Below, one piece after another: positions 13,780-27,014 of a stretch of 64,000 nucleotides of DNA. The stretch spans positions 93,761,995 through 93,825,994 of the forward strand of contig NC_061862.1 of NCBI RefSeq assembly GCF_907164915.1, read 5' to 3'. The stretch is from Impatiens glandulifera. Lineage: Eukaryota; Streptophyta; Magnoliopsida; Ericales; Balsaminaceae. The notes under the pieces are model-generated. The model did no database searches and was not told where the DNA came from. It saw only the letters and a program-made list of their open reading frames with translations. Each line of letters starts with the position of its first letter. Positions within the stretch are counted from its first letter, which is position 1. The translations under genes and the position numbers were made by a program.

Positions 13780-15310
13780 TTTGAATAACAATGTTAGTTT
13801 GCAAAAAGTGAGGGTAAAAATGATGAGGTGGTTGGTTTGTTGAGGGATAAGAGACGTGTAAAAAATATGATTGTGATTGGTTTGTTGAGAATAAGAGGTC
13901 GTAACATTGGGATAGGTGGTTGGTGTGTTGAGGGATACGTGAATGATAACAAATGAGATATTAATGGTTAAAAAATATGAATAAAATATTTGATTGATCA
14001 AACTGTATGAGATCACGAGGTTAAAATGTCGATTGAGATTGTGGTTGGTATGCCGAGGGGATAGAGAGACGTGTGATAGTGTGATAGTGTGATAGTGTGA
14101 TTGTGATTGAGATGTGGTTTGTAGAGAGGGATAAGAGGTCGGTAACAAAAATAATGATGTCATGAGATTAGAGGTCGATTGAGATTGGTGGTTGCCATTG
14201 TTGAGGGATAAGAGGCGTGTGAAAATGTGTGATTAGGTGTGAAAGTGTGATTGAGAAGTCAAATGAGATTGTTAGTTAGTTTACCAAGGGATAAGAGGAT
14301 GATAATATTGTGATAGGTGGATGGTTTATCGAAGGATAAGAGTGGCGTATGAAATTATGATGTCACGAGATGGAGGTTCATTGGGATTAATGGTTGGGTT
14401 TGAAGAGAGATAAGAAACGTGTGCAAGTATGAGGTCACGAAATGAGAGTTCAAGTGAAATTAGTGATTGGTTTGTCGAAGGATAAAAGACCGATAATAAA
14501 GGATCATGACATTACGAGATTAGAGGTCAATTGTGATTGGTGATTGGGTTGTCGAGGGATTAGAGGCATGTGAAAGTGTGAGGTCATACGAGATGAGAGG
14601 TTAATTATGATTTTGATGGTTGGTTTTCAAGGAATAGGAGGCCGGTAAGATTGAGAGGTGCAATTGGTTTGTTGAGGGATAAGAGTCCGGAACAAAGAAT
14701 CATAAGGTCAATATATTAGAGGTCGATTGTGATTGGGGTTTAAAATATATGTGAATGAGATGTTGATTGACCAAAGTGTGTGAGGTTATGAGATTAAAGA
14801 TCGGTTGAGGATTGGTGGTTGGTTTTCCGAACGATAAGAGGCGTCTAAAAGTTTGAGGTTACGAGATGGAGAGGTCAATTGAAATTTTGGTGGTTGTTTT
14901 TGGTGAGAAATAAGAGATGTGTGAAAGTGTGTGAGGTCACAATATTAATAATAACAGTTGTTCATTGGGAAAAACATATGGTGGTTAAATGTGTGAATGA
15001 GATGGTTGGTTGACCGAAGTGTGAAAGATATGTCATTAGATGAATGGTCGATTGGATTGATGGTTAGTTTGCCGAAATAAGGGTAAAGAGATCGCGATAA
15101 TGATATGAGATGGTTGAGGTACAAAATACTCAAATTGAAGTCGCCAGATTAGTAATAAGAGGTTCATTGGAGAACAAACAATATTAGTGGTTAAATATAT
15201 GAATGAGATAATTGGTAAACGAAGAAATGTGGGTAAAGAGGTTGGTGATATGATGGGAGACAAAGTATAAAAATAAGAGGTTAAGTTACATATGTAAACA
15301 ATAACTAGAC
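13780..15310 (+). repeat. Degenerate minisatellite, unit about 70-80 bp
   Basis: The core GAGGGATAAGAG, then GTGTGAAAGTGTGAGGTCAC, then GAGATTAGAGGTCGATTG, then GATTGGTGGTTGGTTTG recurs about 15-20 times with drift. Four short GTGATAGT units are nested at about 14070-14100. The copy 2 counterpart is 35010-36545. A small piece of the same family lies beyond the mitochondrial insert at about 43740-43935. Open frames on the minus strand here encode only low-complexity repeats and are not genes. Confidence 0.8.
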
Positions 15311-15313
15311 TTC

Positions 15314-15330
15314 GGTGGTTAACAACCACC
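15314..15330. other. Perfect hairpin GGTGGTT-AAC-AACCACC
   Basis: A seven-base perfect stem with a three-base loop sits where the minisatellite ends and the mitochondrial insert begins. It is identical in copy 2 (36547-36563). No function can be assigned. Confidence 0.5.
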
Positions 15331-16099
15331 TACTAATTTAAAATATTAAATCTAGCATAGTATGAGTTCTTTGTTAGTAAACGAAGAATTGGATTCTATC
15401 TTTTCCTATGTCCAAAAGTAGAGCACCATTATTTGATCAGGCTAAAGAAAGACTGAAGGCAAAAAAGCTTATGAAAAAGGATGTGTAGTTCAGAAGGGCT
15501 TTTTTCCGGTATACCGCGGAGCGAGCAAGGAGCGAAAGAACCATTTTTTACATATAAATCAAGGGTCCTTTTCGTTTTCTTTTTAAGTCTGTGGTCATGG
15601 TAATCTTGTTTTTCTTGTGCTATAGGATTGGAATTTTCGATTTGAATCTTGACTATATAATTATAATCATCCTACTATTTCTTTATTTTTGTCTTCAACT
15701 ATAATCTTCTTCTTTAGTTCATGTTGTTCAAACAAGTGGGCAGCATTGGCCCTCGAGTGTTTTGTTTTCTTCGGTCTCTCGGGTTGGGAGACCGCTCTTA
15801 TGATTGGGCCTTACGGCCCGGAAGCACCAGATCGGGGGCAGCGACAGGCTTATAGCGCGGAAGCTCATTCCGAACCGTGCCTCGGCTGAGTCATCGTCGG
15901 CCCCTTCCGGGGGATCAAGCTCCGACCTTTCGCTCCTCTCCCTGTGGTTGCAGCGCTTTGACTTTGTCCCCCGGTATTGGATTCACCACAGGTTGGGTTT
16001 GAGAGTCGTGTGATGGGTGACTATCCAGCGCGGTTCGGAGAGAACTTTTAGTCTGTGCTGGTGAATGGAAGCCTCTCTATCAAGAAAGAAAGAAGCGGC

Positions 16100-16590
16100 T
16101 CTTCCCACGGCTCCGTCACCATTGACTCTATTTATTATTATGGTAAATCAGTGTATTAAGATGTCAATATGAGATCTTATTTCGGTTTGATACATCCACC
16201 TACGAGACTCGCCTTTAGCTTTCGTCTTGGTAGGTATATTATTATACATTTTCCTAAAAGAACATTCATTCATTTCTTTCTTCCCCGTCGACCACGACGT
16301 GGTCGACTAAAACGAGGCGCAAAATCCAGAACCGGAAAGGAGAAAAGGCTGGTGGTGGGCATTTGGGGAAGTTAGGCCGATCGGGTGTCTTAATTCAAAC
16401 GACGGTACAGAAGAAAAACAAAACTAAGTGAGAGACCGGGTGGTAGGGAAAAGAGTCGAATCAATCAGGCTCGACGACCGGGAGATGCAAAACAAAAGAA
16501 GGATTTGGCCGAAAAATAAACAAGGCTATGGATACCATGACCGATCACCATCGATAATGAAGAATCTTTCTAAATTACTTCGCCAGTTAC
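16100..16590 (+). pseudogene. rps3: Mitochondrial rps3 exon 2 fragment, copy 1 (broken)
   Basis: The frame reads YYYGKSVY, a stop, [22 protein letters not shown], then [18 protein letters not shown]. After one extra A near 16343-16347 the other frame resumes as GWWWAFGEV, and later as [12 protein letters not shown] and [13 protein letters not shown] residues. This is the N-terminal region of plant mitochondrial ribosomal protein S3. Stops lie at 16156-16158 (probably CAA to TAA) and before VRDRVVGKR at 16424. The match to rps3 ends near SKLLR at 16580. The preceding 15.5-16.1 kb is probably the rps3 group II intron. It has no function in the nucleus. Confidence 0.85.
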
Positions 16591-16639
16591 TTTCCCCGGT
16601 TCTGTTGCTACCACAGGCATTACACAATCGATCAAATCA

Positions 16640-17276
16640 TATCGGATCAGATAGATATCCCTTCAACACAACATAGGTCATCGAAAGGATCTCGGAGACC
16701 CACCAAAGCACGAAAGCCAGGATCTTTCAGAAAATGGATTCCTATTCGAAGAGTGCATAACCGCATGGATAAGCTCACACTAACCCGTCAATTTGGGATC
16801 CGATTCGGGATTTTCCTTGGGAGGTATCGGGAAGGAATTGGAATGTAATAATATCGATTTATACAGAAGAAAGGGTTCTCTATTGATTCAAACGCTGTAC
16901 CTACGAGATAGAGAAAGAGGAAAAAATCGAAGATTTTACATAGTAATTTTGATCGAAAATAAATATGATTTATTTCGTACCTTTCCCTCAATGAGAAAAT
17001 GAGTCAGATTCTACATGATCAAACCTGAGGCACTTAAGGAATAATGGAAAATAAAAAAAATAAAAGAGAGGGAAGAATAAGTAAAGTAAATAAAAATAAA
17101 GTTGAAGTAAAAGAGCCCAGATTCCAAATAGATGAAAACATGACTAAATTGGTCATAGTTACTCTTAGGAACGGAGTGGAAGAAGGAAAAAGGTTCTCTA
17201 ACGAGGAAAATGTTCCAATGACTTCAAAATAATTGAACGGGGAGCCGTATGAGATGAAAATCTCATGTACGGTTCT
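16640..17276 (+). other. Plastid-derived segment within the mitochondrial insert (probable mtpt)
   Basis: Strings such as TCTCGGAGACCCACCAAAGC and AACCGCATGGATAAGCTCAC resemble the plastid inverted-repeat region near the rps12 intron, as I recall it. The segment ends in a group II intron domain V. Because mitochondrial-like sequence lies on both sides, the plastid DNA was probably already in the mitochondrial genome before transfer to the nucleus. The gene assignment is tentative. The copy 2 counterpart is 37873-38509. Confidence 0.55.
17242..17275 (+). other. Group II intron domain V hairpin
   Basis: GAGCCGTATGAGATGAAAA followed by TCTCATGTACGGTTC forms the conserved domain V stem-loop, with AGC at the base and a GAAA tetraloop. 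This motif is diagnostic of organellar group II introns. It is probably a relic of a plastid intron, perhaps rps12. The copy 2 counterpart is 38475-38508. Confidence 0.8.
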
Positions 17277-19777
17277 GAAACGGATGGAATGCAACTAGAT
17301 TCAATTCCTACCTTTCTTTCTGGACAAAATAGTTGGTGGCTCATATGACTTGATTGAGGTTGGCCTCTGCTAAGGCTATTGAACCAAAGCCCCAAGATAG
17401 AAGGGGGAGATGGATTGCACACTAGATTTGCCTAATTCATTATAACACGATATACGTTTTAGATGCCCTTGTGAACATTCTTTCTTAATGTATTAAAGAG
17501 GGCTTCTCTAACCGGTGAAAAGTTGTGGGTGTTCACTAATGGCCATTCCTGGCTCGGCTCCGATAACGCAATTCCGAGAGGAATCGGTAGTTGGGCACTA
17601 GATCCATTTGGACCTGGAGAATTTGTGACGCTGGTTCTGGGTTTTGGAAAATGGTGGTAATGCTGTGTCTAGTCTAAAACATGTGTATGTACTGTGTTCC
17701 AGTTTCAAGTAGGAAATGGCTCTTCTTTCTTTCCCCGAAAGGGTCGCTGGAATTTCAATAACAAGGTGATCTTTGTTGTTCTCCGATCCTGCTCTCTTTT
17801 CATTTGTAAGTACCATTTTTATGTTGTCTGTGGTTCTGAATGAATTTCTTTCCCCATTGGTTAGAAACTTGTTGATCCAACAAAGATAGAACGCTGGGCT
17901 GTGGTGTGGTTAACTTTTCTGCTCGCTGTGACATATGAGGCCTGGTTAGAGATCTGATCAAATGCGGTGACATGCAGGGAATAGTATGTTGTTATTATTT
18001 GTGCTCACCATCTTCCTTGCGCTATGATCTGAAGTAGAATACTAATTTCTGTAGCAAATTGATCAACCTTTTGGGGGATTTCGAAGAATGGAAATGAAAT
18101 TCAAGAGAGGTGGTCAAGGTTGGAAGGAAGAAGAAGGCTTTTCAGCCAAGATCTGCTTTTTTTAGCGGATGAGGGAAAGCAACTGTCCTTACTAAACTAT
18201 GCGCTCACCCCTCTGACCAAACCGAAGAAAGTTAGGAGCGTAGCCCCAGCCGTATCATATCCCCTGGCGCAATAAAGCACACTTTGGCGGTACACTTCTC
18301 CCCAATATGAGATAGGTTGCAGCTATAGTCAGAACGCCCTCAATCAAACTAGAAATATCATAAGAGAAGAAAGATCCTCCTTCTTCTTTATTAAGCCATA
18401 AGGAGAAGGCGGGGAGGTGCAAACAAGAGGGAGAGCATCATAGAAGAAGCTATCTCATGACTCCGTAGACCACCTCCTCCAGTCGATCCTACTACTGATC
18501 AGATTCTCAAGAGCGACTTAGGGTTTTCACATCAGGAAACTAATTAGTATTAGAAGGGAGAGGTTCAAGATGGACCTCTGGCTCCTTTGGGCATAGGATT
18601 CTTCCTTCTTTAAGCTTTTAGAAGAAAGGGAAGGGATAAGGCTGATGCCATTAAGGCAATGAAATTGACGAAGAATAGTAGTTTGGCAGCTAGAGAATCA
18701 GCAGTTACTCTTCTTACTGTTCTCGAATCCCCTCTTCGCATTCTTCTTATACGAAATAGTTAATCCGATCAATAGCAAGAGTGCTGACTGATGACTGTCA
18801 GGAAAAGGGCAGAGGGCTTTTTTCGTAGTAATAGTGGGCGGGTCTTATAAGATCTATGTCGGCCGTCGGAATTAAATTCAGGTTGAAGGACCATTTGATA
18901 CATTAAGAGGCATAGCGGCGCCTTCGCCTGACGCCATTCCCAAACCTAGCAACAGAAGGCCGGCCGACCGTGCCTAAATGAAGACCAGACCAGACTCTTC
19001 TTTGTTTGAGCACGCACGCAGACCGGAAAATCTCACTTGTCTAGTTCAGGACAAGTACATAGAGATCTTCGTGAGACCATAGAGGGAGTCTCAATTGATA
19101 TTTTCTAGGATTCTTTATCACGCCACACATGGAAAGATTTCCATTGATAGATAAGAAAGAGGGCTCCCCCCCTTGAACAGACTCAACTAGCTCAATTACA
19201 TCAACCCTGCCTCTACTCTAGAGGTGTACTTTGTACTTCCCGGAGGTCATATAGATTAGAACCCAAAGCTATAAGAACGAAAGGGTTGGTGTGGTCACAT
19301 CTACAACTACTGGTCTTTTATTAAGTTAAAGTGTGAAAGCCGAAACTGAATAGGAATTCTTCCCTTACTAAGACAAGGCAAGAAGCCGTTGAGATCAATT
19401 AGTGTCGAATATACGCTAGGGACTTTCCACTTACACTGCTTTCTGTATTTATGTGTAGTTACAAATAAGCAATAAAGCCAGGAAAGTTGAAAGCATAAAT
19501 ATTTCTAGGCAATCCATACATGAATTCAATTCACAAAGTTCTATAGGAAAATCACATTATAACGAGGGTAACTGTGTGATCGTCTTCCTTTCTATTAGGA
19601 GCTATAAGCATATACGCTGGTCTTAGCTAGGATCTATAGAGAAGCTCTCTTTGTCTCACTCCCTTAAGTGGAAGAATTTCCTATTGATGGTGTAGGACTA
19701 TCCTTTACTTTATGGGAAAGGACTCCTAATCAGCTATTCTCTATTACACTCCTTTATTATAGGGAGACCTTTTAAAG

Positions 19778-21163
19778 GAGACCTTTATTTATATTTATAT
19801 TGATCAACTAGTCAATAGCAAAATATGTTTAAGGGCGTCAAAGAGTTGAATAAATATAGAAAATACTATTACATATAATGATTTTCAATTTATATTAGGA
19901 TTGAATTATGATAGAAAAAGACTAGACAATATTATGGATATAATAATTAATATATTATATATAATATTTAAATAGATAAAAAAAGGTTAATATATTATAT
20001 GTAATTAAATTATATTATATATATTATTAAAAGAGATAAAAAAAAAAGTTAATATATTATGTATAATAAAAGATAAAAAAATATTAGTACATATTTTATA
20101 TACAATGAAGAGATAAAAAAAAAGGTTAGTATATATATTATATGTAATATGTTTGAGAGAAAAAAAAAGAATTTACAAGATTAATAATATATTATATTAT
20201 ATAAAAAAATTAATAAATTATTTCTATAAATAAGTTAATAGATTCTTGTTATATTTCCACCAAAATAATTTAAATATATATAATAATATTTAATAGAAAA
20301 CATGTCAATTGTTTTTACGGTATCTACCTCCTAAAGTAAAAGTTAAATTTTAGTTATTTGTTTTAATATGTATTTTTTATATTAGTTATTTGTAAGTTTA
20401 AACATATCATATTACTTAATGCAGATAGTTATACGTGTTTTGCTTGAAAAACATGATTTAAAAAAGATTAATATATTGAATATACAAACAATTTATATAA
20501 TTTTGTACTTTAATTTTGGAATTTTATGTTTTAGAATATTGATTAGTAATAGTGATTTGATGTTTTTGGACTATTATTGTAAACACTAAAATCAACACTC
20601 CAATTTATAATATTAAAATAATTATTTTGAATCATTTTTAAATAAATAAGATCAAAATAATTAACCCCATTGCCAAAAACTCATTTAAAATAATTAATTA
20701 TTGTGCTAATTAATCAAATTAATTAAGGATTAATGCAAAAAAAATTAATATTATTTGTGATAAATTTTGTACCCATTTTATCTTAAAATAATTTTAGAAA
20801 AAACTAAGGGACAAAAATAAATAATTTAGAATGAATTGTTGTATCTATTTAATCTAAAACAATTATTTATTTAACCCTAAAATATATATAACAAAAAATA
20901 AATTTGGTAAACTATTTGCCATATTTATTTTAATAATTTGTGTATTTAAAAAAAATAAAATTAAAGACAAAAGGGTGAAAGAAAAATCAATTTTAAACAA
21001 ACCCTTAATGTATTAAATTAAAATTAAAATTTGTAATCGGGTGTAGCCAAAAATAGAATAAAACATTAAAGCAGGAGCCGCATCCATTGGATGGACACTA
21101 GACTCTCATCCAACACATTAGAGCGCTCCGCGTAGCCGGTTGTAGCCAAGGAGAAGCGCACGT
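19778..21163. other. Spacer between duplication copies
   Basis: The first few bases repeat GGAGACCTTT (19763-19772 and 19777-19786). Then comes strongly AT-rich nuclear DNA with repeated ATATATTATATATAA-type strings at 19930-20230. The last 95 bases (about 21069-21163) are GC-richer and lead directly into copy 2; this part may belong to the duplicated unit but lies left of the window in copy 1. No gene is seen. Confidence 0.7.
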
Positions 21164-21548
21164 ACGAGGTACTGGATTGGCTAATGCTCGTTATCCAAAT
21201 CACTAACGGAACACCCAAACGCAACGAAGCCTGGACGGAACGCCAACATAATGCTCCATTGCGCTAAAACAATTTCTTTTTCAGCGCCACCTTCGTCTCC
21301 AACGCGACACCAAATGGATAAGGAAGGATATTCGTCTTCAATTTTTTCTTTTTGGAACTATCTCACTAGTCCACCATGTCGGCTCATTTAAAGTCTGAAA
21401 TGACCACCCTACGATGGTGATCATTTCTCCCTATCAAAATAGGAATGACTCATCCCTATTCGGGCGAATTCAACCAAGAACAACCAAAAGCCATTAATGG
21501 CTTTTGACTGATTTATGTCACTAGAAGCCTCTACCGACTCAGAGCAGC

Positions 21549-21557
21549 TATAAATAG
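21549..21557 (+). promoter_or_regulatory. TATA-box-like motif TATAAATAG, copy 2
   Basis: Identical in sequence and context to 385-393. No reading frame of note follows. Confidence 0.25.
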
Positions 21558-22388
21558 ACCCTTTAAGTTGTTTCTAAACCAGAGAATCCAATCTCCACTT
21601 TCAAATCGCGATTTACTAAAAAACTGCCATTGAAGCTCAAAGTTTCTGGATTTTTTAAAAATCTGTTTGAAGCCTTAAAGCTCGGATCTGTGTATCCTAA
21701 CAACTTCCCTAAGATATAAGGAGTGTTCTCCAATCCTTGGTAAGGATCCAATCACCCTCTAATTCATATTTACAATTTGAATTTGAAATTTTTATATTTT
21801 TAATTGTAAAAACTTGTATACTTGATTTGCATGTTATTTTATGGTTATCTGGATCATTTAGAAACTATCTGGATAAGATAGAACTGATGAAACGATATAA
21901 ATAACAAAAACCCAATTTTGAATTTCAAATATAAAAAAATGGGTTTTCTATTCTTAGGTTAATTTTGTTGAATCACAGCCCAGAAAGCTTTCCAAATGAT
22001 TATAAACATGTTGGGCAACTGTTTGAATCATGTTTGATCCATCCTGATCATGTTTGATCAAAATCAAAATTTTCAAATAAAATGAAAATTTGAGTTCTTT
22101 AATTGGTTTAAACAAGCAGCATGTTTTCTTATTTTGGTACCAATCAAGTTTATGTGATATAAGGAAGTTATTGGATAACTTCATTCACTTCAAAACAAAA
22201 CAACTTTAAAATCAAACCTAAAATTTGATCACAAACGGTTTTGAACAAATTCATCATCATCCAGGTCGATTGATACCTTTAGATGATGATTATTAACATG
22301 TTCCTAAGATCTTTGTGAAACTACCCAAGCTCTAGGATTAAAGAATCTGAGCTAAAAAACGAATTACTAAAATGAACATTGGTGTTCT

Positions 22389-23060
22389 TGAGGACCAAGA
22401 GTCCGACAGAGAATCTTCGGTCATGACCGAGACCTAGGACCGAGAAAATCCATCCTAGGACCAAGACCTATGACCAATGTTTTTGAGCAAGGACCGAGAG
22501 GTCCGACCAAGGATTTTTATTTAGGATCGAGAGGTCCAATCTATGACAGAGAGGTCTAAGTACATGATCGAGACTCTAAGACCTAGGACCGAGATGTCTA
22601 ACCTTAGGATCGAGAATCCTTAACCTAGGACCGAGAGGTTAGAGTCCGGGACCGAGACTCTCGAGACCCAGGACCAAGAGGTCTGAGTTCAAGACTCGGA
22701 TTCTTGAAACCCTAGGACCAATGAATCCAACCTTAAGACCGAGTGTCCAAAACCTTGGGATCGAGACTCCCAAGCTTGGGACCGAGAGCTCTTGAAATAC
22801 GGACCGAGGGAGTTAGTCTAGGACCGAGAAGTATGTACACCTCGATTGAGAAACCTAGCTCCAGGCTAACCCATGACTGATAAGTTTTTACACATAGACC
22901 GATAATTTCAACCAAGTACCAAGAGTCCTTAACACCCTAACCAAGGGACTCCGATACTCAGACCGAGAGCTTCTAAACCTCGGTCGAGGATTTCTCAACC
23001 CAAACTAAGGGTCTCCGGACCTCGACCGATAAATTCAGCCCAAAGTCGAAGACTCCGGTC
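22389..23060. repeat. Degenerate GGACCGAGA short-repeat field, copy 2
   Basis: Counterpart of 1225-1880, differing by single-base indels (for example GGACCGAGGG at 22801, where copy 1 lacks one C). Confidence 0.7.
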
Positions 23061-24869
23061 CTAAGGCCTATTTGGTTCCACTTTTCAAAATTCAAAATTA
23101 TTTTTTGTAATTTTGGGAGTCCAATACATTTTCTAAAATTCCCGAGAGATTGGAAAATGACTTCAAAATATTTATGGGATATTTTCCAAACAAATATTTT
23201 AACCAAAGTTCGTTTGGCGTATATTTCTAAACCCTAATACCCTTAAAAATGACTGATATTCTTCAGGTATACTCTTTCCTATTAATTATTAGCAACATGT
23301 ACCAATATTTAAATATTGTTGTTTCAATATTTTAAATAATGTTAAAACTTAAAAGTATGACTAAGACCGGAAGAATAATCGGTTAAAACTCAAACGTTAT
23401 ACAACCGATTTTCAAAAGTGAAGTTTATAAAGTAGATACCGGTTTTAATGGGTACGTGAGACATAGCGCGAAAGCCCCCCTTTCCCAAGTATCACCAAAC
23501 TTCGATTCAAATGAAACTGTTGTAAAATACATTTGTACACGTACACCATTTTTTATTGATTTTTATAAAATCAATTAGCGACTTTATTTTCAAATAAATA
23601 ATATTTTCTTAAATTAATTATATTTGATTAATTTAAACTAGATCTCATAATAATTAAATTGTCATTTGATTTATCACAAATCCCTAGATTATTAAAATTT
23701 GAATAAAATTAATTATTTTTACATAATTGATTTTAAAAGATGCCATGTACTCTCAAAATCTTTTAAAAGTAATGTGCCACATGTCCACATGCGCTGCTGC
23801 GGGATTCCAGGGGTTACAATTATGTTTTGGAATTTTTAATAAGTATGATTGTTTCATATTCTTATTTTGAAATATCATGTTTTAAATGTTGAATATGTAT
23901 GAAAATTTGATATTTTTATTTTGAAAATAAATTTTGGTTTAAGTTCGAGCTTGAGTTTGAAAATTTAATTTTAGTTCAAATTTTTTTAGTTGAGCTGAGC
24001 TGGTAGGTAAATAGTCAAGTCAAGGCTCAAATTTATAAACTCGTTTAAGTCGAGCTAATAAATACTAAATTGAGTCGCGCTCGAGCTCAAGATGGTTTGA
24101 GCTCGACTCGACTCGACTCATTTGCAGCCCTAGTATTGAATATGTCATTTTTAAGATTTCAGCAAGTGAAATTAAAAAATAATAATTATTTAATACAATT
24201 AAATTTTTTTAAATAGTGTTGGTCTATGAAAGCAAAATATAACATTTAATTTCCATAAAATATATATTAAATTAAAAAACTTAGACTATGAAGTTTAGAG
24301 ATTGTGTTCCTCAAATTTAACCAAAAAAAAAAAATATAAAATAGTATAAAGTTATTAGACAGGTCAATTTGTAAATTTGATTTTATTAGAGTAATATTCA
24401 AAAAGTTATTGATGTTTATAAATGTAAACAATAATTTCATTAAAAAATATTAGTTTATTCAAAACATTATTTTTATGTAAAATATATCTTCCAAATGACT
24501 GATTTCCAATTCTAATGAAGAATCATAAAAGGAGTGTTTCTTATTGCACAAGTGTAATAACAAACAATGTAAAAACTTAAATTTGGCAAAACAATAACAT
24601 CAATTTTTTTTTAAAATTTAAAACTTTTTTGAATAAATTTTGTAAACACATGTGATAATTGTATACCATGAAAAAAAAAGTTTAAAAAGGCAAAAACAAA
24701 TTAAGAAACAAAAATAGAATTAATTAGTTTGAAGGATTACAAGAAAAACAATAATGTATTTACATAAATTCATAAGTTTGTTAGATCTCATATCAGAAAT
24801 TGTCATTATATCTGTGAATAGTTTTAATAACATACTTTTAATTGTTAAATGTTTTTCGATTTATTTTCG

Positions 24870-24872
<3 letters not shown>

Positions 24873-24952
<80 letters not shown>
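24873..24952. repeat. (TA)n microsatellite, copy 2
   Basis: About 40 TA units, one or so more than in copy 1. Confidence 0.98.
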
Positions 24953-24954
<2 letters not shown>

Positions 24955-25522
24955 ATAGAGATCTATCTTGTAAGCCTGATTTTAACCATCCCAATCATTT
25001 CCTCACAATATCGACCGACGATTATATCCAACCTAACTTATTATATTTGATAAAATTCCATAAAAGTAGTTTATATATTTGCGATATTGTGACAATGTAG
25101 AAACATATGAGAAGACGTCACCACCTCCTTATTTATGACATACGACAATCACTCACAATAATTTATTGTTATTTTTATATTTTTTATATTGAAAAATTAA
25201 TCCTAATAAATAAATAAAATACAACCAAAATATATTAAGATCAATTAATAAAAAAAATTATAAAAAGTTTTAATATCAAATAATGTTTAATTTATTTTAT
25301 TCAATCTTTTTTACTAAATGTCAAATCATCATTTTAATTTTATTTTTGATAATTATGATTGTTAAATTTTAAGTAATTATTTAATGATAATTATTATAAA
25401 AAACAAATTAGACTATTCTAGTAACTCAAATATAAATAAAAAAATCAATAAGAAGATAGGATAATCTAATAATGATTGAATAAAATATTTTCTTAAATAT
25501 TTAAATAATAAATATATTCATC

Positions 25523-25530
25523 TATAAATT
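25523..25530 (+). promoter_or_regulatory. Candidate TATA box of cysteine protease copy 2
   Basis: TATAAATT lies about 43 bases upstream of the ATG in the context shared with copy 1 and with the inverted paralog. Confidence 0.6.
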
Positions 25531-25573
25531 AATCCTCATTTTATATCCTTGAGACTCACACCATTAATTAAAC

Positions 25574-27014
<1,441 letters not shown>

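Larger units (their letters stand above)
15360..19777 (+). other. Nuclear mitochondrial insertion (NUMT), copy 1, cut by the duplication breakpoint
   Basis: The base composition becomes GC-richer and the sequence resembles plant mitochondrial DNA: an rps3 intron and exon, plastid-derived DNA with a group II intron domain V, then typical mitochondrial spacer to 19777. The reading frames are broken, so it is not a functional genome. The left border is estimated from the end of the minisatellite. Copy 2 continues the same insert to about 43.4 kb. Apart from rps3 and domain V, I cannot name genes in 17300-19777. Confidence 0.8.

Noticed and set aside
13756..15329. Minus-strand frames of 62-135 codons rich in Ser, Thr, Asn and Ile (also in copy 2)
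   Set aside because: They run through a degenerate minisatellite and have no domain or stable frame between copies.
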